Below, piece by piece: positions 9,020 through 17,028 of a stretch of 64,000 nt of DNA. Positions within the stretch are counted from its first letter, which is position 1, and every line of letters starts with the position of its first letter. Below the pieces are notes generated by a model. That model was given only the letters and a program-made list of their open reading frames with translations, was not told the origin of the DNA and ran no database searches. Both the position numbers and the translations under genes were made by a program. Origin of the DNA: Flavobacteriia bacterium (GTDB lineage Bacteria > Bacteroidota > Bacteroidia > Flavobacteriales_D > Crocinitomicaceae). The stretch spans positions 98,815 to 162,814 of the forward strand of contig CANFHU010000004.1 in assembly GCA_947446925.1 (NCBI GenBank). The letters are read 5' to 3'.

Positions 9020-9471
9020 TATAAAAAGCTAAAGAAATCTAATGTAAATAAAACAATCCAAACCCAAAAATATGCTTGGTCATGACCTAAATACTTTGCT
9101 CTTCTGTATAAATATACTGGAACTAACCATGTAGAACCAAACTCTTCTGTGTCAATCCCTTGATTTTTAAGTTTATTCTCATCTATATTACAGAGCAATA
9201 TATTCAATACGATGGTTACAATCCAAAATTTGTCATAGTATATTTCCCAAAAATCACCATACACAAGCCCAGCTATAAAGCATTGTAACAGTTCACCAAT
9301 TAAAGGTGCAAAAGCTAGTATCCAAACTACAGTATTATCAACCTTCACTTTTTTTTCAGCTTCAGAAAAAGAGTTAGTTCCCAATTTATTTATAGGATAA
9401 GAACAATTTAAACATCTTGAAGCGAATTCTGAAACTTTATTTCCACATTCTGGACAGAAGATTAAAGCCAT
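9019..9471 (-). CDS. Small zinc-ribbon membrane protein (paralogue 2)
   Basis: 150 residues. The N-terminal ribbon reads FCPECGNKVSEFASRCLNCSYPI, followed by a polar linker, hydrophobic segments (VVWILAFAPLIGELLQCFIAG and WIVTIVLNILLCNI), and a C-terminal hydrophobic helix (AYFWVWIVLFTLDFF). The ribbon head matches its two neighbours while the membrane part differs, so the family diversifies its membrane half and keeps its cytoplasmic head. Its 5' end overlaps the third paralogue by 10 bases and its 3' end shares one base with paralogue 1, a pattern of tight translational coupling. Confidence 0.8.
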   Translation of the reverse strand: MALIFCPECGNKVSEFASRCLNCSYPINKLGTNSFSEAEKKVKVDNTVVWILAFAPLIGELLQCFIAGLVYGDFWEIYYDKFWIVTIVLNILLCNIDENKLKNQGIDTEEFGSTWLVPVYLYRRAKYLGHDQAYFWVWIVLFTLDFFSFL

Positions 9472-9902
9472 ATATTTTTATTTAGCACTTTTTTATTGTA
9501 CAAAATATAGTTTGCTCGTATCATACCATGAACTGACAAACCTAATCCAATAAATCTATATATACCCTCGTTAACTCCGTATCCACCAACGTTTAATAAT
9601 TCAAATATGATTGTAAACAAAACTATTATTATAACATATGCTAACCCAGTAGCCCAACATCCTTTTGCGAAAAACCAAAATAATTGAAAAAAGAAAGCAT
9701 ATCCATTTTTTTTACCTTTGTATTCTCCTTTAGAATCGTGAAATTTTTGGAATTCTTCAGCATACTTTTTATCAATTGATTTGAAGTCTAAAACTTCATC
9801 AATAACACTTGTTGCTGTTCTCATTGGGTTACCACACTTAATGCAATTAACCGCTTTGTCCGATATTTCCGAACCACATTCGTTACAAAAAATTAAAGCC
9901 AT
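9462..9902 (-). CDS. Small zinc-ribbon membrane protein (paralogue 3)
   Basis: 146 residues, starting FCNECGSEISDKAVNCIKCGNPM (ribbon at about 5-27). Two further hydrophobic segments lie near 75-105 (FFQLFWFFAKGCWATGLAYV then IIIVLFTIIFELLNVGG), with a third near the end. It is the first of the three paralogues in transcription order and lies 11 bases downstream of the small lipoprotein gene. Together with the five-ribbon protein it makes eight zinc ribbons within 3 kb. Function unknown; a membrane complex assembled through ribbon contacts is a guess. Confidence 0.8.
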   Translation of the reverse strand: MALIFCNECGSEISDKAVNCIKCGNPMRTATSVIDEVLDFKSIDKKYAEEFQKFHDSKGEYKGKKNGYAFFFQLFWFFAKGCWATGLAYVIIIVLFTIIFELLNVGGYGVNEGIYRFIGLGLSVHGMIRANYILYNKKVLNKNIWL

Positions 9903-9913
9903 ATGTATTTTAT

Positions 9914-10204
9914 TTAATTATTAATTTTCCAGATAAAACCTTCTTCATCTACATTTACCACAACTTCATAAGAGAACTCTTCACCATCCTCAATAGTTTT
10001 AAGTATTCCATCGTATTCATTACCTCCTTTATGTACTAAAATTAAATCCTTAATTTGATAATTAATTCCTTCGGATTTAGCTTGAGATTTAAAAGACTCA
10101 TTTATGTCATTTCGAACCTCTTCTGTTAATCCTGAAGTTGACACTCCGTTATTGCAAGAAGTTGCAAGAAGTAAAGTAATTAGGAGTATAAAAAGAATTT
10201 TCAT
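9914..10204 (-). CDS. Small putative lipoprotein
   Basis: Starting at the ATG at 10204 the product is 96 residues with a clean lipoprotein signal (MKILFILLITLLLATSCNNG). An ATG 42 bases farther upstream would overlap the preceding gene and bury the signal behind 14 polar residues, so the inner start is preferred. The mature part is a short acidic domain, including a NEYDGILKTIEDGEEFSYEV-type stretch resembling small immunity-like or DUF4333-like folds, but I cannot assign it. The gene sits 4 bases after the stop of the PEGA-like lipoprotein gene, in the same leftward cluster. Confidence 0.72.
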   Translation of the reverse strand: MKILFILLITLLLATSCNNGVSTSGLTEEVRNDINESFKSQAKSEGINYQIKDLILVHKGGNEYDGILKTIEDGEEFSYEVVVNVDEEGFIWKINN

Positions 10205-10208
10205 TTTT

Positions 10209-11039
10209 TTAATTACATTTTGTTTTACCATATTCAACTCTATCAAAATGATTTACAACTTTTATTTCAACAATCTTTTTGTTGCAATTTGAAGTAATTG
10301 TTTTGGCTGTTTTCGCATTTATTGCCCATGGAATTGCTCCTAACAACGTTGCATAAATCCATCTTCTTGATGGAAACATTTTAATCTTAACTATGTCAGT
10401 ATAATAAATTTTAGTGTTGTTTTTTTCTAAAGTCATATAACTTGGTGTTATAGCAATAATATTACTTGCTACTCTTAATCCTCCTTTAGTTTTAACTGTA
10501 ACTGCAGCACGATATTTTAGAATAAATTCTTTCGACATTGTTCTAATACGAACTGCGGGACTAATAATTTTTTCATTTTCACTAATTTGTGTATTTGATT
10601 TTGTAATACTTGAATTTTTACTGTTTTTATTATCAACTGCTGGATTTATAGTTGTTGAGTCAATAACTAAATTGAAATTTATTTTATTTGTTTTGATATC
10701 CATAACAGCTCCAGTTTTGTAATCAACAAGAGTACCAACTTCCATTGTAAGAATATTTCCGACTAAAGAGATACCTGACCATAGATAATTAAACTTTGTT
10801 TCAATTAAAGCATTTGAATCTTTATAGCCTTCTTTTTCAATTCTAACAGTATATTCTTTTCTTTTTTTGACTTCATAATTGAGAGGTGATTTCCCAACCA
10901 ATTCATTATTTACATAAACATTGGCATCTTTCGGAGTTCCCGAAATCCTAACAATTTCATTTGTTTTACCTCCTCTTAATATTGTTGCACATGAACCAAA
11001 GAGAAATAATGCGGCACTTAATAATACTAATTTTTTCAT
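10209..11039 (-). CDS. PEGA-domain-like lipoprotein heading the leftward cluster
   Basis: With the start at 11039 the product is 276 residues with a lipoprotein signal (MKKLVLLSAALFLFGSC) and then ATILRGGKTNEI. ATGs at 11054 and 11081 would add lysine-rich leader residues, so the start is uncertain. Residues about 30-75 look like a PEGA domain (VRISGTPKDANVYVNNEL...SPLNYEVKKRKEYTVRIEKEGY), a beta-sandwich common in envelope proteins. A hydrophobic patch (YLWSGISLVGNILTM) follows, then a second domain ending in a helix. It is the first gene of the 3938-11081 cluster. A palindrome that may regulate the cluster lies about 130 bases upstream, before the divergent XRE gene. Confidence 0.78.
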   Translation of the reverse strand: MKKLVLLSAALFLFGSCATILRGGKTNEIVRISGTPKDANVYVNNELVGKSPLNYEVKKRKEYTVRIEKEGYKDSNALIETKFNYLWSGISLVGNILTMEVGTLVDYKTGAVMDIKTNKINFNLVIDSTTINPAVDNKNSKNSSITKSNTQISENEKIISPAVRIRTMSKEFILKYRAAVTVKTKGGLRVASNIIAITPSYMTLEKNNTKIYYTDIVKIKMFPSRRWIYATLLGAIPWAINAKTAKTITSNCNKKIVEIKVVNHFDRVEYGKTKCN

Positions 11040-11170
11040 TTTATTTTTTTTCATTTTATTTTTCAAAACTACTTTATCCATTTCTTCTATTTTTCATCAT
11101 TTATTTTACGTAGATATTTCCAACCTAATCGTATAATTATGCTAAGTTTTCGTTTCAAAATTATGTAAAT

Positions 11171-11188
11171 TATAGCACAAATGCTATA
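11171..11188. promoter_or_regulatory. Perfect palindrome between the XRE regulator and the lipoprotein cluster
   Basis: TATAGCA and TGCTATA are perfect inverted arms around CAAA. The site is 16 bases ahead of the TTG and 34 ahead of the GTG start candidates of the divergent XRE gene. This is a typical size and place for an operator bound by that regulator. Binding is inferred. Confidence 0.6.
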
Positions 11189-11203
11189 ACATTATTATTT
11201 TAA

Positions 11204-11473
11204 TTGTTCTCATTTTGGCATGTGAAATCAAATGAAGAAAATAAAAGAAAGTTAATCTTTGATGAAGAGGGATTGAAGCTGTTAGCACAACGCTTAAAAC
11301 AGTTGCGTTCTGAAAAAAAAATCACACAAGAAGAGTTGGCTTATCGTTCTGAATTAACACTTTCTCAAATTGCACGAATAGAAACTGTAAAGATTAATCC
11401 AACGGTTTCAACCATGTTTCGAATTGCAAAAGCTTTGGATGTAAGTTTATCAGAATTATTCGATTTTTCTTAG
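11204..11473 (+). CDS. XRE-family (HTH_3) transcriptional regulator
   Basis: A 89-residue protein that is almost all helix-turn-helix: LAQRLKQLRSEKKITQEEL, YRSELTLSQIARIETVKINP and TVSTMFRIAKALDVSLSELF, the standard Cro/C1-type HTH_3 layout. The frame opens with TTG at 11204; a GTG at 11222 (VKSNEEN) is a likelier start because it removes an untypical hydrophobic leader. No effector domain is present, so it resembles a small autorepressor or a C-type controller. It faces away from the lipoprotein/zinc-ribbon cluster with a perfect palindrome between them, so control of that cluster is a reasonable inference. Confidence 0.88.
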   Translation: MFSFWHVKSNEENKRKLIFDEEGLKLLAQRLKQLRSEKKITQEELAYRSELTLSQIARIETVKINPTVSTMFRIAKALDVSLSELFDFS

Positions 11474-11615
11474 TCGTTACTTAGTTACTTACTTAGTCGT
11501 TACTGAGAAACTTGATGAAAACATCAATAATGTTAATTAATTGAAAAACAGTTTTTTAAATTATTTTTCTTAATCGTTATTTAGTTACTTACTTAGTTAC
11601 TTACTTAGTTACCTA
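11463..11615. repeat. Duplicated TTAGTTACTTAC-type simple repeat
   Basis: A 34-base block at 11463-11496 recurs at 11563-11596, exactly 100 bases away, with two mismatches. Each copy contains the 12-base unit TTAGTTACTTAC; the second copy carries nearly three units. The first copy includes the stop codon of the XRE gene. No protein or RNA function is apparent. Confidence 0.75.
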
Positions 11616-11751
11616 GTAGAGTTTTTCCTGTAAAAGTTGTAATGTATTTTTGGTTTCTATCTTTTGGATTTTCGGGAATTGTCAGTGTAAGAATTTTTAT
11701 TTCGAGTAAGGGAAAAATATTTTTTTTACCGCACAAGAATGATTTGTATGT

Positions 11752-12588
11752 TTACAATCTGTTTAACTGCTCTTTAGTTAGACCGGTAGACAACATGATA
11801 ATTTCTAATGAAACTCCATTCTTAAACAGTTCTTTAGCGACTGCTAATTTTCCTTCTAAAATTCCTTCATCCCTAGCATTATCTAATACTCCTTTCAAAT
11901 CACGGTAAATTTTCAAACTATTTTCGTAATTATCAACTTCTATCGCGTTGAGTTTTGAAAGTTCTGCTTTCTCAAAAGCTTGACTGATAATGTCATTATT
12001 AAAAATATGAGGTATTGACTGAAAGTCTTCTAGATGTTTGATAAAATAGAGCCATTTGTCTAAACGAGTAGTTAGTAGTGATTCTTCCTTAACAAAATTG
12101 GGCATTTCAAGATAAATATAGGTCAATTTATCGTAAAAGATATTTCCATGTTGATTTTTCAGTTTTACTGTGTGAATTACGTCGCTTCGCTCAGGTTCAG
12201 CAGCATAGTCATCAAACGTAAAGTCCAAAATTCCAATACAGTAAACGGCATTTAAATTATAATTCCATTCTCCTTTTTCAGCTTGTTCTCTTATTGGAAA
12301 TGTAGAGTAATAAACGGTTCTTTCTTTGAAGTAATTTTGTTTTGCTTTTTGTAACTCTACAATAAATTTTTCCCCGCGATCATTTTCACAGTAAATGTCA
12401 TATATTGCTTTTCTATCACTATCCGTTTGACCTAATTGTTCCGTATTCTTAAAAGTTAAGTCGCTGATCGTATGTTTCTCAGGTAATAGTGCATTCAAAA
12501 AATCCATCAATAATGGCTTACTAGCCTCTTCTCCAAAGATCTTTTTAAAACCGAAATCTGTAAAAGGATTAATGTATTTTGCTTTCAT
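11752..12588 (-). CDS. Rpn family recombination-promoting nuclease / PD-(D/E)XK transposase-like protein
   Basis: The 278-residue protein begins MKAKYINPFTDFGFKKIFGE, the typical N-terminus of the PD-(D/E)XK nuclease family transposases (PDDEXK_2, Rpn-like). The nuclease core is visible as DIYCENDRGEKFIVELQKAK (D...E-x-Q-x-K near residues 66-85). A KERTVYYSTFPIREQAEKGE segment and a C-terminal MLSTGLTKEQL helix are usual in this family. Rpn proteins promote RecA-independent recombination, and some relatives act in phage defence. The gene stands alone, about 90 bases after the start codon region of no other gene, with simple repeats beyond its 3' end. It is full length. Confidence 0.85.
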   Translation of the reverse strand: MKAKYINPFTDFGFKKIFGEEASKPLLMDFLNALLPEKHTISDLTFKNTEQLGQTDSDRKAIYDIYCENDRGEKFIVELQKAKQNYFKERTVYYSTFPIREQAEKGEWNYNLNAVYCIGILDFTFDDYAAEPERSDVIHTVKLKNQHGNIFYDKLTYIYLEMPNFVKEESLLTTRLDKWLYFIKHLEDFQSIPHIFNNDIISQAFEKAELSKLNAIEVDNYENSLKIYRDLKGVLDNARDEGILEGKLAVAKELFKNGVSLEIIMLSTGLTKEQLNRL

Positions 12589-12742
12589 GCTAGTTTAATG
12601 AATACTTGTGTTTATAAACAAATTTACAAAAACAGAAACAATATTTTTATTTAAGTTTGATTTATTTCAAATACGTAATTAAGCTTCAGAAAGAACAGCT
12701 TCTTGTGATTTATCTGCTTTGGTTAAGAAAGGTATATATAGC

Positions 12743-15700
12743 TTACTCCAACAGCAAAAGAAAAGCAATCCTTACTTGTGTTCCAGATAAATTAGAATCT
12801 AGTATCTTTAAGTTTGTTATTTCGTAATTAAAATCCCTTGTTTCAAACTCTCGATTGAGTAAATCCAATCTATCTTTTGTCAACTTTTGACCAAATGATT
12901 TATGAAAAGAATTTGTAGCACCTTCCTGGAATCCAATGCCATTATCTCGGATTGTACAAATTAGTTTTCCTGCATCGATGAAGAAATATATATCAATCGT
13001 TTGTTGCTTATCCGAATCATTTTCAAAGGCATGCTCAAAGGCATTTTCTATGAAAGGTTGCAAAATCAAAGGTGGTATAAGCGTTCTATATTTATCAATT
13101 GAATTGTCCATTTTAATTGAAGTTGTCACCCTATCAAATCGCATTTTCTGCACATTCATGTAACTTTCAAGAAAACGAATTTCAGTTTCTAAAGACATCA
13201 ATTTTTCAGAAGCATTTTCCAGTGTTTGACGAATCAGTTTCGAAAACTCTCCAAGGTAATGCAACGCATTGGTCGTATCATTATCAATGATGTAATTCTG
13301 AATGGAATTCATTGCATTGAATGTGAAATGCGGATTCATTTGCGCTCTTAACGCTTCTAATTTGGTTTCTGTCAGTTTATTTGTTACTTCCGCTTTTTCT
13401 CGCTCTCTGTGTTCAATAATTCGAATTCGATATCGAATGATTAGATAAGCTAACGTTATCAAGATAAGCAATACCAAAGTAATAAACCAAGTTGTTTTCC
13501 AGAATGGTGGGGTAATTTCAATATGAAAGTGAAGTGGTTTAAATGATTCGCCAGTACCTAAATTTTTACCTTCTATTATTAAATCATAGTTTCCAAATGG
13601 AATACCATACAATCGAAGATTGTTTTCCTGGGTGTATGAAGTCCATACTTTACTTAAACCATTGATTTTATATCGAAAAACATGTTTGTCAGAATTATAT
13701 AAATTGGTGGAGGTAAAATTTACTATAATGTTATTTTTATTATAAGGTAGTTGCATATGATTTGATACTATTCTCCCCCAATTAGAAATTGTATGAAATT
13801 TGGATTTCTCTCCATTTACTTCAAGTGAAGTTATTTTTATATTTCTATTTTTTCTAAGAGGTGAGACTATTAATTTATCCACATTTAATTCTATCAAACC
13901 TTTTGATGAAGTTATCCAAAGTGTATTTTTTTTATCAAAAACTGCATCGTTAAATTGATTATCAGCTAATCCTTCAGATTGATTAATTAGTTTAACAAAA
14001 CGATTGTTTCGAACAATATTGATTCCTTTGTTAGTTCCTATGAAATAAGTTCCTTTAGCATATTCAATAAAAGAAATCGAAGTGCCAAACAATTCTTTAT
14101 CTGGTTTAAGGACATTTTTAATCATTAATTTTTTACCATTCCAACGTGTGATATATACTATGCCACTATTGGTTCCAATCACTAATTCATTTCGCGTATT
14201 TACTAAGATGTCGTTGATGTTTTTTTCCATAAAAAGTCCATTCCACATAAAAGAGGTGAAATGCCCATTCTCAAGTAGGTATAAACCATTGGAACTAGAG
14301 GCAAACCAATGTTGGTTTTTAGTTGAAAATGTTTTTTTTATGTCTCTTGGAATATTTTTGTTTTTTAAATGAATATGTTCGTATGTTTTTAAGTTCATAG
14401 CATTGTTATACTTAAACATGATGCCATACATATTTCCGTAATACAAACTATTATTTTTAGTAATAATACTGTGACCACCATCGGATGGAAAAAAATTCAA
14501 AAGGTTGAATTTTTCATCAAAACACATGATACCCCAAGTAGTATTAAACCAAATTTTATGGAAGACATCACTATGAATATTAAAAGTGGTAAAGCCATTT
14601 TCTGCTTTTTTCGCTGTTAAAATTGTGTCAAGTGAAAACTTTGCATACTTAGATTTTATAAAATTTACAACCTTGTTACGAAGTTTTGTTTTGTCTAATA
14701 GTTTTGTTTTTTTCTCTTTCGTCATACTAATTAGATAGTCTTTTGCTCCCATCCATATAGTTTGATTATCATCAATAAACAATTCTTGTAAATTAAGTTC
14801 TTTCTCTCCAAAATAGGTAGAGGTATACAACTTCATTTTGTCACTTAAATCGTTTATATATATACCATTATCGATAGATCCAACCCAAAGTTGATTGAAT
14901 GATTTGTCAAAATAGAGACACCAAAGTCCGGTACTTTTTATCTGGAATGTAGACGTTACGTTTTGTAATGTTTGTTTTGAATATTTAAAAAGCCCTCCAT
15001 TCGGGTCTGTGACGTTCCAACCAGCACCGTATAAATTATTGGCATTGTCTTTTTGAAAATCCCAAAGTATTGGACAAGCGAAAGTTTTTTCTTTGTGCGT
15101 TTTTAAATTTCGCATAAACAAGAAATGTCCAGTGCCCCCACCATAGTATGTGTTTTTATCTATAAAAGATGAATATGAAAATAAAGGTTTAAATATTTTA
15201 ACAAGTTTCGATTTTTGTATGTTTTTATTTAATTCTAATTGATAATTATTATCGTATGATATGGTAAGCATAATTTTATCCAAATAACCATCTATACCTA
15301 CAACTTGGAAATGATTTATAACCGTTTTCTTTTTGAAAGACTTGAATTTTTTCTTATTAAAAATAGATAATCCATCTTCTGTTCCTAAGACCAAATAATC
15401 GAATTTTTTAGAATAATATATTTTCCGAATACGGTTGTCTACTAATCCATCTTTTTGCGTATAATATTTAAAAGATTTACCATCATACTTTGCTAACCCT
15501 AAACCATAAATTGATATCCATAGATTACCAAATTTATCTTCAACTATATCCCAAATTTGATTCGTTTTTAACTGATTTAGTTCGGTGAATGTTTTAATGT
15601 TTTTCCCGTCGTACCTACAAAGTCCAGCTTCGGTTCCAAACCACATATAACCTCTAGAATCTTTGAAGAAACATTTGATGTTATTACTTGGTAAACCATC

Positions 15701-15790
15701 ATTTACAGTAATATTTTTGCTAGGTATTGATTGAGCAATGGTAATTCCAATACAGCTAAAACTTAAAATAAAACAAAGAATTAACCGCAT
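12743..15790 (-). CDS. Two-component propeller sensor with LytS-type histidine kinase
   Basis: 1015 residues. A signal peptide (ILCFILSFSCIGITIAQ, about 4-20) precedes a periplasmic beta-propeller of Reg_prop repeats (typical DGLPSNNIKCFFKDSRGYMW at 31-50 and WIVEDKFGNLWIS-like repeats onward), then a Y_Y_Y domain (FRYKINGLSKVWTSY near 700). One membrane segment lies near 770-790 (WFITLVLLILITLAYLII). The cytoplasmic end is a LytS/YehU-type His_kinase domain with QMNPHFTFNAMNSIQNYI near 830 (H is the likely phosphorylation site) and an ATPase part with an N box near 925 (PFIENAFEHAF) and DNGIGF. It abuts the LytTR regulator gene, making a classical pair. The ligand is unknown. Confidence 0.93.
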   Translation of the reverse strand: MRLILCFILSFSCIGITIAQSIPSKNITVNDGLPSNNIKCFFKDSRGYMWFGTEAGLCRYDGKNIKTFTELNQLKTNQIWDIVEDKFGNLWISIYGLGLAKYDGKSFKYYTQKDGLVDNRIRKIYYSKKFDYLVLGTEDGLSIFNKKKFKSFKKKTVINHFQVVGIDGYLDKIMLTISYDNNYQLELNKNIQKSKLVKIFKPLFSYSSFIDKNTYYGGGTGHFLFMRNLKTHKEKTFACPILWDFQKDNANNLYGAGWNVTDPNGGLFKYSKQTLQNVTSTFQIKSTGLWCLYFDKSFNQLWVGSIDNGIYINDLSDKMKLYTSTYFGEKELNLQELFIDDNQTIWMGAKDYLISMTKEKKTKLLDKTKLRNKVVNFIKSKYAKFSLDTILTAKKAENGFTTFNIHSDVFHKIWFNTTWGIMCFDEKFNLLNFFPSDGGHSIITKNNSLYYGNMYGIMFKYNNAMNLKTYEHIHLKNKNIPRDIKKTFSTKNQHWFASSSNGLYLLENGHFTSFMWNGLFMEKNINDILVNTRNELVIGTNSGIVYITRWNGKKLMIKNVLKPDKELFGTSISFIEYAKGTYFIGTNKGINIVRNNRFVKLINQSEGLADNQFNDAVFDKKNTLWITSSKGLIELNVDKLIVSPLRKNRNIKITSLEVNGEKSKFHTISNWGRIVSNHMQLPYNKNNIIVNFTSTNLYNSDKHVFRYKINGLSKVWTSYTQENNLRLYGIPFGNYDLIIEGKNLGTGESFKPLHFHIEITPPFWKTTWFITLVLLILITLAYLIIRYRIRIIEHREREKAEVTNKLTETKLEALRAQMNPHFTFNAMNSIQNYIIDNDTTNALHYLGEFSKLIRQTLENASEKLMSLETEIRFLESYMNVQKMRFDRVTTSIKMDNSIDKYRTLIPPLILQPFIENAFEHAFENDSDKQQTIDIYFFIDAGKLICTIRDNGIGFQEGATNSFHKSFGQKLTKDRLDLLNREFETRDFNYEITNLKILDSNLSGTQVRIAFLLLLE

Positions 15791-16552
15791 CTATATAGAT
15801 CTATTTTTATAGATGAAACTTACCAATTGTTCGCTTTTACGCACAGAAACATCTAGTTTCACTCCAGTAGTCATTGTTACAGAGTAACCGTCTACTCGGC
15901 TATAACTTGAAATGTAATTCAAATTGACTAATGTAGATTTATGTATTCGAAAGAAAACGGTGTTGGGTAAGGTTTCTTCCAAATACTTCAACGTTTTAGT
16001 TACCGTAATTTCACGACCTTGAAGCGTTATGATTTTCGAATAGTTGTCCATGCCTTCACAGTAGATAATGTTGGATATCTTTTCTAATTCGTACCCAGTT
16101 GAAGTAGGTAAGGCTATTTTATTGAATTGCGTGGAGTCCGTATTTAAATTCTCTAGCAATGCTGAAATTCTTTGTTGATTCGTAGAAGCTGTTTGTTTAC
16201 GCTCAAGACGTTTAATAGCATCATTTAAGTCAACAAAATTGATTGGTTTTAAGAGGTAATCGATGGCAGAATGTTTGATAGCATCGATTGCGTAGTTTTT
16301 ATGTGCAGTAGTAAAGATGATATCAAAAAACACATTGTCAAAGTATTTGAATAACTGAAATCCATCTTCGCCTTTCATTTCAATATCTAAAAAGATAAGT
16401 TCTGGATGAAGCTTGTTAATCAATTCCACACCTTGACTTACAGATTCCACAGCACCCAAAACAATAAGTTTCGTTCCGAAGTATTGATTGATTAACTTTT
16501 CAAGAAATTCTCTCGCTGGCTTTTCGTCATCGATAATAATGCATGTAATCAT
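15791..16552 (-). CDS. LytTR-family response regulator
   Basis: 253 residues: receiver domain (ITCIIIDDEKPAREFLEKL with DD near 8-9, phospho-acceptor Asp in PELIFLDIEMKGEDG near 55, conserved K in YLLKPINF near 105) and a C-terminal LytTR DNA-binding domain (EKISNIIYCEGMDNYSKI, TLKYLEETLP, FFRIHKSTLVNLNYI). LytTR proteins bind paired direct repeats upstream of targets. Its stop codon adjoins the start codon of the LytS-type kinase, so the two are translated together. The kinase is the obvious partner. Targets cannot be read from this window. Confidence 0.94.
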   Translation of the reverse strand: MITCIIIDDEKPAREFLEKLINQYFGTKLIVLGAVESVSQGVELINKLHPELIFLDIEMKGEDGFQLFKYFDNVFFDIIFTTAHKNYAIDAIKHSAIDYLLKPINFVDLNDAIKRLERKQTASTNQQRISALLENLNTDSTQFNKIALPTSTGYELEKISNIIYCEGMDNYSKIITLQGREITVTKTLKYLEETLPNTVFFRIHKSTLVNLNYISSYSRVDGYSVTMTTGVKLDVSVRKSEQLVSFIYKNRSI

Positions 16553-16734
16553 GTGTGATAGTGTAATGAGTAATTCATATATACTTACGACAAAACTAAA
16601 GTAATTTATTAGAATTATATTCTTGTTTTATTTTTCGTTGGGATATTTTGGTGAACGATATATTTCGAAGTAGGAGTGTTAAAATTCCAGATATTCCAGT
16701 CGTTTTTAGTTTTAAAAAGAACCTAAACTAAAAT

Positions 16735-16753
16735 CTTGTACAAGTATTTCATA
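16735..16753. repeat. Arm-like repeat near the distal att site
   Basis: TTGTACAAGTATTTCATA here matches TTTTGTGCAAGTATTTCATA at 41206-41225 and TTTTGTGCAAGTAATTCATA at 35513-35532. Each lies about 60 to 150 bases from one copy of the tRNA-derived core. They may be integrase arm sites or conserved flank of the tRNA. Confidence 0.5.
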
Positions 16754-16844
16754 TACCAAGTACCGAAAATCTCTGTTTTTGACACTATAAAGTAATGATT
16801 CAATAAATAAGTTTGTTTATCAAAAGGAAGAGTGTAGAAGCAGA

Positions 16845-16877
16845 AAACCCAGTAAACACTGTGTGTTCACTGGGTTT
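16845..16877 (-). terminator. Copy of the tRNA-Asn terminator at the chromosome side of the elements
   Basis: AAACCCAGT and ACTGGGTTT enclose a further near-paired interior. The 55 bases 16823-16877 are identical to 41295-41349 beside the intact tRNA, so this is probably the original tRNA terminator separated from its gene by the insertions. Confidence 0.65.
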
Positions 16878-16878
16878 C

Positions 16879-16925
16879 TCTAGCGCTCTCTCCTGGGCTC
16901 GAACCAGGGACCCTCTGATTAACAG
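16879..16925 (-). repeat. Core att repeat, copy 3 (tRNA-Asn 3' fragment, distal end)
   Basis: These 47 bases are identical to 35408-35454 and 41351-41397. On the minus strand they read as the tRNA-Asn sequence from the anticodon loop to the 3' end plus a few bases. No 5' half is attached, so no tRNA is made here. This marks the chromosome-side end of the tandem elements. Confidence 0.92.
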
Positions 16926-17028
16926 AGGTTAAAACGTTAAAATTATAGCCTAACAATCAGAATGTTAACTTTTTTTATTTGTACAAAAGTATGCATTTTT
17001 GTGCATTTATGCACCTATTAAGTGCACT

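Larger units (their letters stand above)
16553..17028. other. Intergenic region holding the distal att junction
   Basis: No gene. It holds, in order, an arm-like sequence (CAAGTATTTCATATACC near 16741), a tRNA terminator copy (16845-16877), the tRNA-Asn-derived core (16879-16925) and about 100 bases of element end before the RloB-like gene. The part left of 16879 is chromosome if the core is read as the att junction, yet it is homologous to 41206-41350 inside the proximal element. Confidence 0.7.

Noticed and set aside
11463..11615. Possible CRISPR array from repeated blocks
   Set aside because: Only two blocks of 12-base units with no unique spacers of regular length, and no cas genes nearby.
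12655..12742. Possible remnant of a coding sequence after the LytS-type gene
   Set aside because: A short open frame (ending VLSEA and a stop) exists on the minus strand, but it has no start or recognisable domain.
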